Shown: piece after piece, positions 1-11,800 of the stretch
Layout: every line of letters starts with the position of its first letter
Numbering within the stretch: position 1 is the stretch's first letter
Assembly (NCBI RefSeq): GCF_020906515.1
Contig: NC_085851.1
Span: forward strand, 2,480,001-2,544,000
DNA from: Vanrija pseudolonga
Taxonomy: Eukaryota > Basidiomycota > Tremellomycetes > Trichosporonales > Trichosporonaceae
DNA: 64,000 nt
Reading direction: 5' to 3'
Made by a program: the position numbers and the translations under genes
Notes under the pieces: model-generated
Told to the model about the DNA's origin: nothing
Seen by the model: only the letters and a program-made list of their open reading frames with translations
The model's database searches: none

Positions 1-330
1 CACGACCCAGGGGTCCTCGCCGTCCTCAATCTTCTGCTCGAGCACCTGGTTCTCCTGCGCCTCGGCGCGGCTGCGCGCGGGCGAGAGGCCCAGCTCGGCG
101 TCGTAGCCCTCTGGGCTGGCGCCGCCGAACGGCCCGACATACGGCGGATCGGAGAGCGGCACGTCGACGTGGTGGTGCGGCTTGGGCGAGGTGGCAGTGG
201 CGGCTGGCGAGGTCGCCTTCTCCTTGTCCTTTTCTGTAATCACGGCCGTGACGTCCGTCGCGACCGAGTCGCCCTGGCTCACGCGCCGCTCAGCCTCGAG
301 GTGATGCTGCTGGTCTTTGGTGTCTGACAT
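1..330 (-). CDS. N-terminal part of an unidentified protein, possibly an MFS transporter (cut by window edge)
   Basis: The frame opens at ATG 330 and stays open for 110 codons to the left edge. The start reads MSDTKDQQHH, and the segment is hydrophilic and low in complexity, with a His-Pro stretch. The last visible residues are EDGEDPWVV. An acidic cytosolic N-terminus ending in an E-D-P-W type motif is common just before the first membrane helix of fungal drug:H+ antiporters, which is the only hint of function. No transmembrane segment or catalytic motif lies inside the window, so the transporter assignment is an inference. The next gene, SET2, is on the same strand upstream. Confidence 0.4.
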   Translation of the reverse strand, partial: MSDTKDQQHHLEAERRVSQGDSVATDVTAVITEKDKEKATSPAATATSPKPHHHVDVPLSDPPYVGPFGGASPEGYDAELGLSPARSRAEAQENQVLEQKIEDGEDPWVV

Positions 331-844
331 TGGGTGTGGGGTAGAGTGGAGCGCCGCGTCGCGCCGCGCTGTCTAGCGCCAGGCTTTATACCTGCGCGCA
401 GCACGAAGCAGCACGAACGAGGCCGAACCAACATGCCGCCCCCGTGCCGCAGCCGCCGGCAGACACCGCAGACTAGCATGCCCGAGGGTTACCAAGCTTG
501 TGCTTTGGCACACATGTAAAGCGCAAGGCACGCGGTGACCAACTCGAGCCACCACGTCGTGTGGTGTTGATGCGGCCGTGGAATGTTCGGACTCGCGGGG
601 CCGAGCCGTCGTCCGGCCAATTTGCGGTGACTTTGGACATGTCCTCCGCATATAGATCTACCGTTTCAGGTCGGCATCACCGACACTTAGAGTTCAGCTA
701 GTCAGTTGGCCCCCTCAAGTGCAAGTGACCGCCGGCGCGTCACAAGCTGCATGCTATGTAGTAATCGCTCTGTCATGCGACTGCCCAGGTGTTGTTGTAT
801 CAACAGCGAGCTCCAGTCATCCACTCCGAACTCCACCCCCGCGC
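331..844. other. Intergenic region upstream of the partial gene
   Basis: Holds the 5' side of the partial gene and the 3' end of SET2, both on the minus strand. I see no additional gene, repeat or convincing promoter element. Confidence 0.5.
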
Positions 845-3800
845 CTAACTCTGCCGCTGTGAGCCCGACAGCGACACGCGGTCAACGCGGTCCAGCACAA
901 TCGGTCCAGACGCAGCGCGACTGGGAAGGAAAGGCCCGCTGGCTCTCTCGACCACAACAGCCTTGGCCGGCGCAAACGTTGCCGAGGCCGGCGTCGACAT
1001 GGGTGACGATGCCGCCGGAGTTATGGGCCGGTCAGAGTCCACGTCCATGCTGTCGTCGCCGTCCCCGTGGCCATTGGCGTAGTCGTCGTCGTTGTCATCC
1101 ACACCGAACATCTCGTCCAGGATCTGTGAGCCGCCGCGCGGCGTGTCCTGGGTCAAGCTGCCCGACGGCGTAGAGGCGCTCTTTCCAGGCGTGGCTGATG
1201 GCGTCGAGTCGTTCTTCGCGGGCGACCAGTGAGTTTGCGAGCTCGACTCTGTCTTGCGAGGGTCTTTCAACTTGCCCTTGGCCTTGAGCTTCTTGAGCAC
1301 CTTGTGCGCATACTCCTTGGTGAACGCCTTGATCTTGGCCTTCTTCTCCTCGGAGAGCGAGGGGTGACGATGGGCAGTGTACGAGTGGCCACGCTTCTCC
1401 TTGTCCACAAGAATCATCGTGCACTGAAATGTTAGCTCAGGAAACTCAAGCATGAGCTTACCTCCTTGGCGTAGCGCTTGAACGTCTCGTGCTCCATCTG
1501 CTCCTTGTACTTGGACATGGAGCGGACGACCACCTCGCCGACAAGCTTGGCCAGCCGCTTCTCCTTTCTCGCCTCGTCCTCAGCAGCGCTGCGGTGCGAA
1601 GTCTTCTGCCGTTTTCTAGGCTCAGAGCTTTCACCGACATCGCGCCCAGAACCCCAACCTGCCGAAGCCGGCGACTTGTCCGACGACGGCGCCGATACTG
1701 TCATGAACTGCGACTGCTGCGCCATGGCAATGATGGCCTCGAGCTTGGACTTGTTGCTCGCTGCAGTGGATGGAGGTGGCGCCCTTGGCGGTGGTGGGGG
1801 TGGCGGACGGTGCCGTATTGGCGGTGGCGGTCCACGACGGACAGGGGCAACCTCGAATCGGATTGTCGCCGTGTTGACGAGATCGTCCATTGCCACATGG
1901 CGGGGGTAGGTCACAGCGTCGGGCTCGGCAATAATCGTGGTGTACAGCGAGTCGTCCGTGTCGAGCTGGAGAGTCAGCTCCTCGTCCATAAGCTCGTAGC
2001 CTAACTCACAGAAGCAATCTTGTGTACACGCGGGATCTTGTACGACAGCTCAATGCCCGACCAGTACTCGAGCAGGTGCTTGGCGATGCCAGCCAGCTCG
2101 GCGTCGCTGCCCTCGCTCAAGATCTTGACAGGCTCCTGGATGTTCGAGTCCTCGACCTTGTTGCGGATCGTCAACTTCCAGCGATCCATGCTCTCCAGTG
2201 CGAGGAGGACAATGTCGCGATTGTCGGCCATGTCGGTGAGAATCATGGTCATGAGACTGAAGCCGTGCATCCGCATCAGCTGTCGCTGGACCACGGGTTC
2301 GTCGGTCATCTGGTGGGTCAGCATTGTCCAATGGTTGACTACTCACCTTGACACGCTCGAGCAGGCGGCCCATCATGCGCGGGTTCTCCATCGACTGCCG
2401 CATCGCCGCAGCGACCTTGGGCACGTCGTTCTCCTGCATGGGATGCAGGACGGGCTGGCGGTGTCAGCTGAATCTCAAGAACTTCAAAGCTACTCACCAC
2501 GTAGTCCTCGTCCAGTTGCCTGGCCTTCTTCTTCCGACTGCCCTTCATGCCCTGTGCCACAACCTCGTCGAGAATACCGAGGGCTGAGGAATGTCAGTCA
2601 CGTGCCCTAGCCAGATCTCGATTATTCCACGCCTACTCACCATCGAGGAAGAGGTCGTCGATGCCGCCGACGTCTGTCTGCGTCTTGCCACCGATAAACC
2701 CAACACAGTTGGGCTCGCCGCAGTAGCATATTTGCGCCTCGTGGCTGCGGGAGGCGTTAGACCATGCAAATCACCCCGTGCCGCACTCACCCATAGCGGT
2801 CAACATTGTAGTTGAAGGTCACCTCCTCCCCCTTTAGCACGTCCCGCTTTGTGAAGATGCCCATGCGCATACGGCGGCCCACGACCCACTTCTGCACCTC
2901 ACAGTTGGGGTTGCACGAGTGGTTTGCAAAGCGCCCGATGCCGCCCTTCTTGGTCGCGTCGATGTACTCCTCCTTCTGGAGCATCATAAAGTAGAAGTGC
3001 TTGATGCCCTCCTCTGCGTAGTCCGCCATGCGCTTGCGGAACGTCTTCTCAATGACCACTTCGCCGATGTACTCGTAGATGAGTGCGCCGCTGGGCTTGT
3101 CAGCCGTGTCACTTCTCAGCCGCATCCACTCACGCTGGTATAAATGTTGCTGCGCGCAACCCGAAACCCTTCTTCTCCGTCTGCACAATGTCCACCCTGG
3201 CATGTTGTCTCTTGGAAAACCTAGAGCGTCAGCCCACGACCAACACGGCACCACGCACCTCTGGTTCTGGCAGTGCTTGCCTGCGCGACACTCGCCCGCC
3301 AGACACTCTATAAAGATTGCGCGGTTGATGCATCCCGAGTCAGGCCCGCATGCTGTGCCGTTTGGGTCGTCTGCGCGGCAGCGTGTCAGCCTGTGCCAGC
3401 CCCTTCCGTGTTCCACCCTCGCCCACCGAACTAACCGGGATCATAAACACAGTCGCAGACCATCATCTCGTCCTGTTCGCGGCTCAGGCCGAGGTCTTTG
3501 CGCTCGTACACGCAGCGCTCGAGGTCCTCGAACGTCGCGTGCGCGTCGTCCCACGCGTCGGGCAGATCGTCGATCAGCCGCGGCGGCGGGGGCGGGGTGC
3601 GTTCGCGCCGCCGTCCGCCGCGCCCGCCGCCGCCTGGCGTGCTCACGGCGCTCGAGCTCGCCTGGCGGCTCGACTCGCCAGGCTTGTGGTCCTCCTCGTC
3701 GTCTAGCTCGAGCGGAGGGAGAGGTTTTCGCTCGGGCTCGGGCGACTCGGTGCCCCAGCGAAACTCGGGCGGCGAGGCTGATCGCGACCGCTTGACGGGC

Positions 3801-3952
3801 GAGCCGGACCGCGACGACTCGGGAAGCGGCGGCGTGGGCGGTCTCTCGCGACTTGCTGCGCTGCCGCTCGACGCGGCCTCGAGCTTGACGGCCCGCGCCG
3901 CGTCGGCGGGAGAAGGCGCTTCGTCCTTGATCTCGTCTTTGATCTCAGACAT
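845..3952 (-). CDS. SET2: Histone H3 lysine-36 methyltransferase Set2
   Basis: Ten exons encode about 898 residues. The AWS cysteine cluster (CDCVYDP, then [10 protein letters not shown] and CQNQR) is followed by the SET domain with [21 protein letters not shown] and [14 protein letters not shown], and by the post-SET motif [11 protein letters not shown]. The middle section is helical. The C-terminal part carries a charged SRI domain (RYAKE joined to [11 protein letters not shown] and [12 protein letters not shown]), which in this family binds the phosphorylated Pol II tail and couples H3K36 methylation to elongation. The start was chosen as the first ATG before an acidic low-complexity N-terminus. 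Introns are 38-65 nt; those at 3371-3435, 3221-3258, 3091-3133, 2745-2790 and 1966-2009 restore family sequence across each junction. The full AWS-SET-postSET-SRI order makes the call secure. Confidence 0.93.
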
Positions 3953-4405
3953 GTTTCCAGCCCATGAATGCCTGCGCGGGGATGTAAGCATGGATATGCG
4001 CGTGAGGGCGGCGTCGTGACGTACTCGGGCGTCCCGATGCACTCGATTGCAGTGGTCTATGCTTGTTGATGCACAAGTGAGTGATGGAGAAAAGATGTTT
4101 GATCGCAGTCCGAGTTGGGCGGCGACGGTCAGAGCCGTTTGTCACCAAATAACCAGGGTCGTTGCAGTGAGTGCAACGAACGGGTGGGCCGACGACGCGC
4201 GCGTGGTGGACGGACGGGTGGCAGCAGCAGACAACCAACAGCGAGCGGGACGACACAACCACGGCATCTGCGACTCGTGACATTGACTCCATCAACTACC
4301 AAGACATGGATGGCACTGTGCACCCAGGCCCACAATGAAATGCAAAACAACATGGTCAACCGGCTTGCGCGCCGACAGATCTCCTCCTTTGTCATCAACA
4401 CGCCA
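3953..4405. other. Intergenic region, SET2 promoter side
   Basis: Lies between the SET2 start and the stop of the ankyrin-DIL gene, both on the minus strand. It should hold the SET2 promoter and the neighbour's 3' end. No motif stood out. Confidence 0.5.
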
Positions 4406-7400
4406 TCAACGCCAGCCCTCCGACGTTGTCCACTGCCCAGACCCCGATCTTGTCATTCCGTTCGGTCCAGCAGACGCCGTGGGGGTGGACTCGCGCTCTC
4501 CTCGCTCGGGTACGAGCGTCTCGGCGGTGTCCTCGCGCTTCCTCCGCACAGTCATGTCAAAGCTCTCCTCGGACGGCTTGCGCCCAACCTTCCACCACTT
4601 CTTCTTCTCCGCCGTCGGCGACCCCGACGATCCCGTGCTGACCGTCGACGATATCGAGCCATTGCTGCGCGCACGCCGGTGGCGTGCGAGCTCATAGTGC
4701 CCAGGGATGCCACCATTCGGCGTGTCTCCAGACAGCGCGTTCCGGACCTGTAACTCGATGCTCTCGGGGCTCAAGGTCTTGTCGCGGTCCTGGAACTGTA
4801 GCTCTTCGGTGGCGATGCGTGCAACAGGAGCAGGGACGGTCGACTTGGGAGGAGGGGTATGGAAGCTGCCTGGAGGAGAGTCGAACGGCGTGTCATACAG
4901 CGGCTGGGTAGGCTGAGGAGGAAGTGGTTTCTCGCCGAGGACGGCAACTGGTCGTCGCTCGGTGGCCAGCGGCGTCACCTCCTGGTCCTCGGTCAAAGGG
5001 GCAAGCGACGGCGCGACCACGGTCTTGAGTGGATCAAGAACACGCTGAATCGCCGCCACAGGCCCCGATGCAGGAGCCGGCGGCGGCGGCGCAGCCGCCT
5101 TCTCTGCTGGCAACTCCTTTACCCGCTGCTTTTCTGGCGAAGCCGCCTGGCGGCTATGGTGAGACCGGAAGCGCGGCTGCACCTCACTCTGTCTGATCTT
5201 GAGCCAGTTGAAGAAGTCCTCCGGGAGCTCGCGCACAACGTGGTCCTTGGGTGCTTTCCAGCCCAATGGCCTCGAAGAAGAGTGACTCGCGCGTGACATT
5301 GGCCTGGTGGCAACCGACCCATCAGGAAGGAGTGCGAGCTCGGACACCAAGCTGCGGTACGTGGCGTCCCGAGGTGGAGTCGCCAGGAGGTGCTCGACCG
5401 CAGTGGGCACCAAAAATGGGAGCATGAAACGGCTGTCGAGCAGCTCCCCGAGCGACTCTGGTGCCGTCTGTGGAATCCAATCGGACAAAGCGATGCCGTC
5501 GTCAAACAGGTCATCGATGGACATTTCCGAGCTGCCCGTCGCGTCGTCGGTGCCCTGACCGCGCTGTGACTGGAGCTGCTTGACGCCAATGTTCATCCGT
5601 CGGCGGTCCCAGTCCCGTTGCAACTGCAGGAGGTACTGCATGCAGTCGTCGGCCATGTGGGGCTCATTGACCTCAAACCGGTAGTTTTGAACCGCTCGTC
5701 GCATCTGTAACGGATTGAGGCGGCGCAGCCCCTGGACTGTCGCGATCAACGTGTCAAACTGGTTGATCTGTGACGAGAATTGGAGCCACTGCAGAAGCTG
5801 CATCACCGGCTCCAAGTGCCTGGACGCGATTGCTGGTGGGAGGCCATTGTTGCGAGTAAAGTCCTCCAGCGCAGTGATGTTCATGCGGATCTGGAGGGCT
5901 TTTGTGCGGCAAAGGTACTTTTTGCGGGTGATGATGCGGTTGAAGAGCTCGCTCGAGATCCAGTAGAACACCTGCGAGAAGACCTGGACAATGAATGCCG
6001 GGTTGACTTCGTACAGCTGCAGGATGACAATCACGCAGTTGAGAATGTCGGATATTCTTCTTGGGTTGGGCCTGTCGCCAAACACGGCCTGGGCGCTGGC
6101 GATGCCGTTGGCGATGGCCTCTTTTGCGTCAGCCTTGGCGCTGTTGGCCGCGGCTTTGAGGTCGGAGATCGACTGGCGGGTGAGTGACCTCTGGCCCTTG
6201 GAATGCGAGCGGCGGTGAGCCCAATCGAGGTCCACGCGCCCGTCCGAGCTGTCGGGGACGTTGAAGACGGTCGAGCCTAAGGTCGACTTTGCGTCCTTCT
6301 TCTTGGCACCAAAGGGCGACCGGAAGAGGTTCCACTCGTCGGCAAAGCGCACGTCGTCAAAGTCTTCCAGCGACTCAAAGTCGAGCATGGCCTGGTCCAT
6401 GATGTCGTCGATTTTGCGCTCGGCAATGCGGATGATGAACACTGGTGGGTCAGTCACGCAAAACAACGCGCAACCCACCATGAATCGCCCCGATCAGCTC
6501 CTCGGTCATGCTCAGCAGGCTGAGGTGCTCGCATGCCTGGCACAGCTCGGGGTCCGAGCGAACAAGGTAGAGCAGGAGCGTCAAGTTGTACTCCCAGAAG
6601 GCGAGGAAGGCGAGGTCGTCACCGTTTCCCTGTCTCGTCAGCGCCCTCCCGTGCCACATCAACCCACATAGACGCCACTCTCCACCCGCTCAATAGCGCC
6701 CTCGTACAGCTCCTCCAGCCACTCAATGTCGCACTGGTAGTAAGCGAAGCGCATGTACAGGAACAGTGCGTTGGCCGGGAGGCTGCGTTTCTCGACCGGC
6801 TGGCACGTCGGGCGGTAGTTGTTGATGAAGATCTCGTATATCGTATCCAGCTGAAAGCGCGAGAAGACGAGGTGCTCGGCAACGGCGGGCGGGTCGTCGC
6901 CCTCGTCGTCGGTAAGCATCGACTCGTCCTCATCTTCCTCTTCGTCCAGAATCCCCGTCTCGTCCTTCTTCTTCGGCGCCGCGTCGGGCGGGTAGATAAA
7001 GTTCGGGTCGACCCCAATAATCTTAGCGCGCTCACGCACCCAGCGCTCGCGCTCGGCGGCGATGCGGGCGCGGCCGGCGCGGCGCTCGGCACGGGCGGCC
7101 CGCGTCGCGAGGCGCACTCTTCTGCGTTCGAGCAACGCGCGGCGCTCGGCGCTGACAGGCTTGCTGCTCCGCGGCCGCTCCCGCTCGTCGTCCACGTCGC
7201 CGTCGCGCAGTGGCACGGGACACGGGTCCAGTAAGAGCACCAAGCTCTCGCGTCCCTCCATCTCCACGATGAGGTCGTACGGCGTTAACCCCACGTCAGT
7301 GGTGGCTGCGGGGTCTGCCCCGCGATTGAGCAGCACCGAGACGATGTGCGGCGAGGACAGCAGCGCGGCGAGATGGAGCGGCGTCCACCGGTGCTTGTCC

Positions 7401-8015
7401 CGCCCGCGATTAGGGCCGGCGTTTACGCCCCACCGGGCGACGACGACGCGCACCGTCTCTTCGCGGTCGGGCTGGCCGCACGACGCCTGGATCGCCATGC
7501 CGACAATGCCCCACCCGTCGTCGTCTTTGAGCGCAGCGACCTCGGCGTCGAGGGTGGTGGCCTGTGCGTGGAGGACGGGGTGGTGGGAGGGCGGGCGGGC
7601 GGCAGGCGTGATGGCGAGGGCCGATCAGAAGGCATACAGTACAAGGCCGCGAGGCGTCGTTCGAGATGGGCAGCATCGTGGGCGTAGGCGACGGGGTAGC
7701 AGATCAAGGATCAAGACGTCAGTGCACGCCCGAGCACAGACAGCGCCGCTGCAGCGAGCCGGCGGCCTAGCACTCACCTCGGCGCCGCGCAGCTCAGCGA
7801 GCCAGGACACGAGCTCGACGTCAGCGTGCTCGACGGCATACCTGAGCGCGGTGGGCAGGTCGGGCGCTGCGCCGAGCGCGTGTGGGAAGGGTGGTGGTGG
7901 TGGTGGTGCAGCGCGGGGCCTGGGGTGTGAGCACTGTGTAGTTGGCCCAAGCAAGTCGTTGGCCGCCTCACATCCTTGGCTGCGAGCTCGAGCCCGAGCT
8001 CGACGCCGTCACCAT
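4406..8015 (-). CDS. Ankyrin-repeat protein with a Dilute (DIL) domain
   Basis: Five exons give about 1088 residues. The start at ATG 8015 was chosen because it is the first ATG and its 44-nt exon joins in phase across intron 7920-7971 (MVTASSSGSSSQPRM, then a Pro run). Ankyrin units follow: PTALRYAVEHADVELVSWL and DKHRWTPLHLAALLSSPHIV, then GLTPYDLIVEMEGRESLVLL. A charged acidic linker leads into the DIL domain (NPAFIVQVFSQVFYWISSE, FNRIITRKKYLCRTKALQI, ALEDFTRNNGLP, LLQWLQFSSQ), the fold of the myosin-V cargo tail. The C-terminal 350 residues are Pro/Ser-rich and probably disordered. Fungal ANK-DIL proteins without a motor are a known architecture; cargo or membrane tethering is an inference. 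The 215-nt intron 7562-7777 is long for this window, so that junction is less certain. Confidence 0.8.
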
Positions 8016-8873
8016 CGCGACGTGTGTCTGCCGGCCAACGGGCACTGTTGTCGCCGGCAGGACCCAGCGCTACCTGCTGTTGCTTGAGCTTATGCCGAGG
8101 CCGAGGCCGACCGTCCACGAGTTGAGGCGCTGGTGCGCGTGCTGCTGCGGGGTACGCGGCGCGAAGAGCAGAGGGAGGAGGGGGAGGGAGCGTTGCGCGC
8201 GTGTATGGTGCTGGTGCTGGTGGTGCAATGCTGGCGATGTGTGTGTTGTGTGATTGTTGATGTTGATGTTGCTTGCTTGCTGTTGCGATGATGCGGCGGG
8301 CCAGGGCAGTAAGGGGAAATGATGGGTGTGTGGCCAGCCGGGGGATTGATTGCGCGTGGCGCGCGCGGGTGCGTGGCTACGGCGCGTGGCTGGGCCAGCT
8401 GGGTGCGGCGTATAACTTGGTTACGCGGCGAAGCCCTCCTCACACGAGTACTTGGTTGATTGCTTGCCTCCGAGTGCAATGTCGCAACAAGGATGTCTTG
8501 TCGAGTGAAACAGACATGCGTGTAGCAGCAGCGACAGCTCGAGCCCGTTCCCCCCCACATGATCACCATGCACGACCCCCACCAAAGTAGGTACCCACAC
8601 TCCACTTGCCGCCAATGTGAAACAACCGCGCCAAAGTTGGGTGGTGAGAGCCCATTACGACATTGTGATCGGGCAATGCCATTACCACCACCGATGGCAG
8701 CAGCGGCAACTTCATTGCATGGCATACACTTTCTATGCAATCGCACAACCAACTCTCCCACTTGATGGTACACTAAAGATGGAGACAAACACGCCGTGAA
8801 GCAAGACGAAGCAGCGGGGGGGATAGGTATAGCGAAACAAACAAACAGACGGAGAATGGGAAATGTCGAAAGA
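8016..8873. other. Intergenic region between the ankyrin-DIL gene and CAC1
   Basis: Contains the 5' flank of the ankyrin-DIL gene, rich in CA/CAA on its sense strand and typical of fungal leaders, and the CAC1 3' flank. No gene or clear repeat was seen. Confidence 0.5.
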
Positions 8874-11800
8874 CTATGGCGCGCCGCTCATCGCGCCGTT
8901 CATCAGGCTCAGCGCATGCACGAGTAGCGACTGGTCTACGCGCGTGGCCTTTTCGAGCGCAGCGAGGACCGTAGAGAAGCCACCAAGGTGCTTGAGGTAG
9001 AGTGTACTGAGCGAGTTCTCGGCACGCGTCGTCAAGCTCCCGAGGACTTCGATCAACTCGTCCTCGGTGATGTTGTCGCGGATGCTCGGACCCAGAGCCG
9101 CGCTGATCGGCGCGGGGCGTGGAGGCGCCCCAGGACCAGTGGAGATGCTCTTTCTCGCCGACGCCAGGCTCATCCGCTCTGGTGGCGGGAGTGCGGGGCT
9201 GTTGAGTGGGCCCGTTCTGTCGCCTGGCGGCGCAGGAGCATGCTGCAATGCGCACAGCGCCTCGAGACGGAGCACCAGAGCCGACAGCTGCCTCGCGTCC
9301 TCGATGTGCTTCTCGGACGCGTATGACCGCGCTTCGTTGACCTCGACGTTGGCACGCAAACCGGAGAAGAGCTCGAGACGACCCGACAGGGTCTTCGGGA
9401 ACAGAACCGACAGCTTCTCGGGCACTGCACACGTTAGCGCCACAATTACGCCGCAACTCACCTTCTAGACCCTTGAGCTTGCGCTCGCCGACCTCCTTGA
9501 TCTCAATACCGCCGATACGACGGAGCTCCAGCACCTCGCGCTTGACGTCAGGCGGCAACTCGTCGAGCGAGTGCTCGTCCGAGCTTTCAATGTACTCGCG
9601 CAGCGAGCGGATGACGTTGAGCACATCCTGCGACGCCATGAGCTGGCCTCCGTCCGCACCAGCACTGACACGGGCCGAACGGTTGACCATCGGGCCGTAG
9701 TAGTCCATTCGGCGCGTGATCGGATCGACCTCGCACTCGGGCGAGCCCCAGTGGACACCCATTCGGACTCGCAAACCTCTGTGGATGATGTGGCCCTTCG
9801 AGTCGTACATGACCTTGCCGTCCTCTGATTCAAGCAGCTCTCGTGGCCACTCCTGTTGCAACAGACCAATCTGGCAGTTGAAAGCCCACAGCAAAGCGGC
9901 CGTGACACTCTGGAACGACACCATGAAAGCGTCGCCTTCAGTTTTGACCTCGTAGCCTCCATCGAGTCGCAGCTGCCGGCGCATGAACGAGTGGTGGAGC
10001 TTAATTGCAGTAGGCATGCCCGGGTTCGTCTCCCACAAGGCTGTCGAGTTGACGATATCGGTAAACACAATGGCGACGGTGCCGGTTGGTGGGTCGATCT
10101 CCTGCTGCAAGCGGTTGAGCGTACGATCACCGACCTCGACCTCGGCGTTGCGCCTCTTCTGGTATGCGCGCTTGATGAGGTCGTCTTCGGGAGGAGCGGG
10201 ACCTGTGAGAGCGCGACCGCGCTTGCCGAACAGGTCGCTGACGCTGACAACCATGACCATGACACTGCCCTCGGCGCCGTAGGAGATGGCAAAGTCACGC
10301 AGCTTCTGCGCGGCCATCATCGGGTCGTCCTTCGCGGTACGTGCAATGTCCACCGCCGTCTGGTACGAGCAGCACTTCCACAATGCCGAGTTGCCGATAA
10401 TCACAAACTCGTCGGCCTCCGTTAGCACGCGGGTGCGGACTTCGGGCGAGGCGTTGACAGCCGGCAAGGCCTGGTAGAATCCGAACGCACGTGAGATCTC
10501 AATCTCCTTGTCGTCGTTGACCAGACCCTTGGGCGACACCCAGGCTTCGGCTCGTCGAATACGCTGACTTTCGTCACGCTCAGTGGGGTCGTGCCGCCTC
10601 GACAACAATTCGTAGTTGCCACCGCGAGAGAGCACAACAAGAACGTCGCCAGCGTTGGCGCAGTGCAACGTCTTGTCGACAACGTACACCACCGCGCCTG
10701 AGGCACCGGTTCGTAGCTGCGAGTGCATGGTCGACTTGCGCGCGTTGCCGATCGACATGAAGCTTGCGTCCGAGGGGCGGTGACGGTCGTCGATGCCAGA
10801 CAGGTGGTCAAACGTCGCCTTGTTGATGTTCAAGAATGTCCGTCGTAATGCCTCGGTGACGGCTTCCTCGGGCTGGAGCACCTTGAGCTGGTCCGCAAGG
10901 GTGCTGGAGAAGTTCTCTTGCAAGTACTTGGGGATCTTGCCTGCAGGGACAGATGGAGCGGCACGACCAAACATGCCAAACAAGCATTCTTGTGCGCTTC
11001 CTCGAAAGTTGGGGACTGCGAGGTCAAACATTGCCAAGTGCTCAACCGAGCCAAGCATGTCTGAGATGCCGTATGCCATGTTGTTGATCTCAGAGAATGA
11101 CGTTCGTACACGTTTTTCGTCCGACTCGTCGGGAAGCGAGGGGATACGCAAGGTGACGTCCATCAGGCCCAGAACACGTAGGTGGGTGAGACCGTTGAAG
11201 TCGGACAAGTCCTTCCTTGGGCCGGCAGCATGCTGCTGATGCACTGTCGCATGCGACATCTCTTGACCACTGCTGGGCTTGATCTCGAGACGCTTGTTGC
11301 CCGACAAGTTCAGGTACCGCAGTGCCGTGTTCCAGTTCCAGTTCCAGTCATAAGGCCAGTTGGAAATGTTGTACTTGAGGACGTTGGAGCCGACGTCCAA
11401 GTGGCTGAGATGCGAGAGATGGCCGAGCTCGGCTGGTAGTGTCTGGAGCTTGTTACCGTTGACGTGGAGCACCCTAAGGTTTGTGAGCTGCTCGAGGTCC
11501 TCCGATGGAAGCGAGGTGAGCTTGTTGCCCGAGAGGTAGAGCTGTTCAAGCTTGTCGCACCGGCTGAGCGTGTAGGATGGGATCTCCTGGATCTCGTTGA
11601 AGCTGACGTTCAAGACCTTGAGCTTGGAGAAGAGGGCGATCTGGTGGAAGATTTCGTCGGCGAGGCGGTTATCGGCGAGGAAGAGGCTCTTGAGCGAGAC
11701 GCCCGCTGGCGGAACCCGTCTGGACTTGTCCGAAGTCGACGACACGACCGACAACTTGCGCTGCGGGTCCATCGCCTTGTCGACCCACGACGTGGGCGGA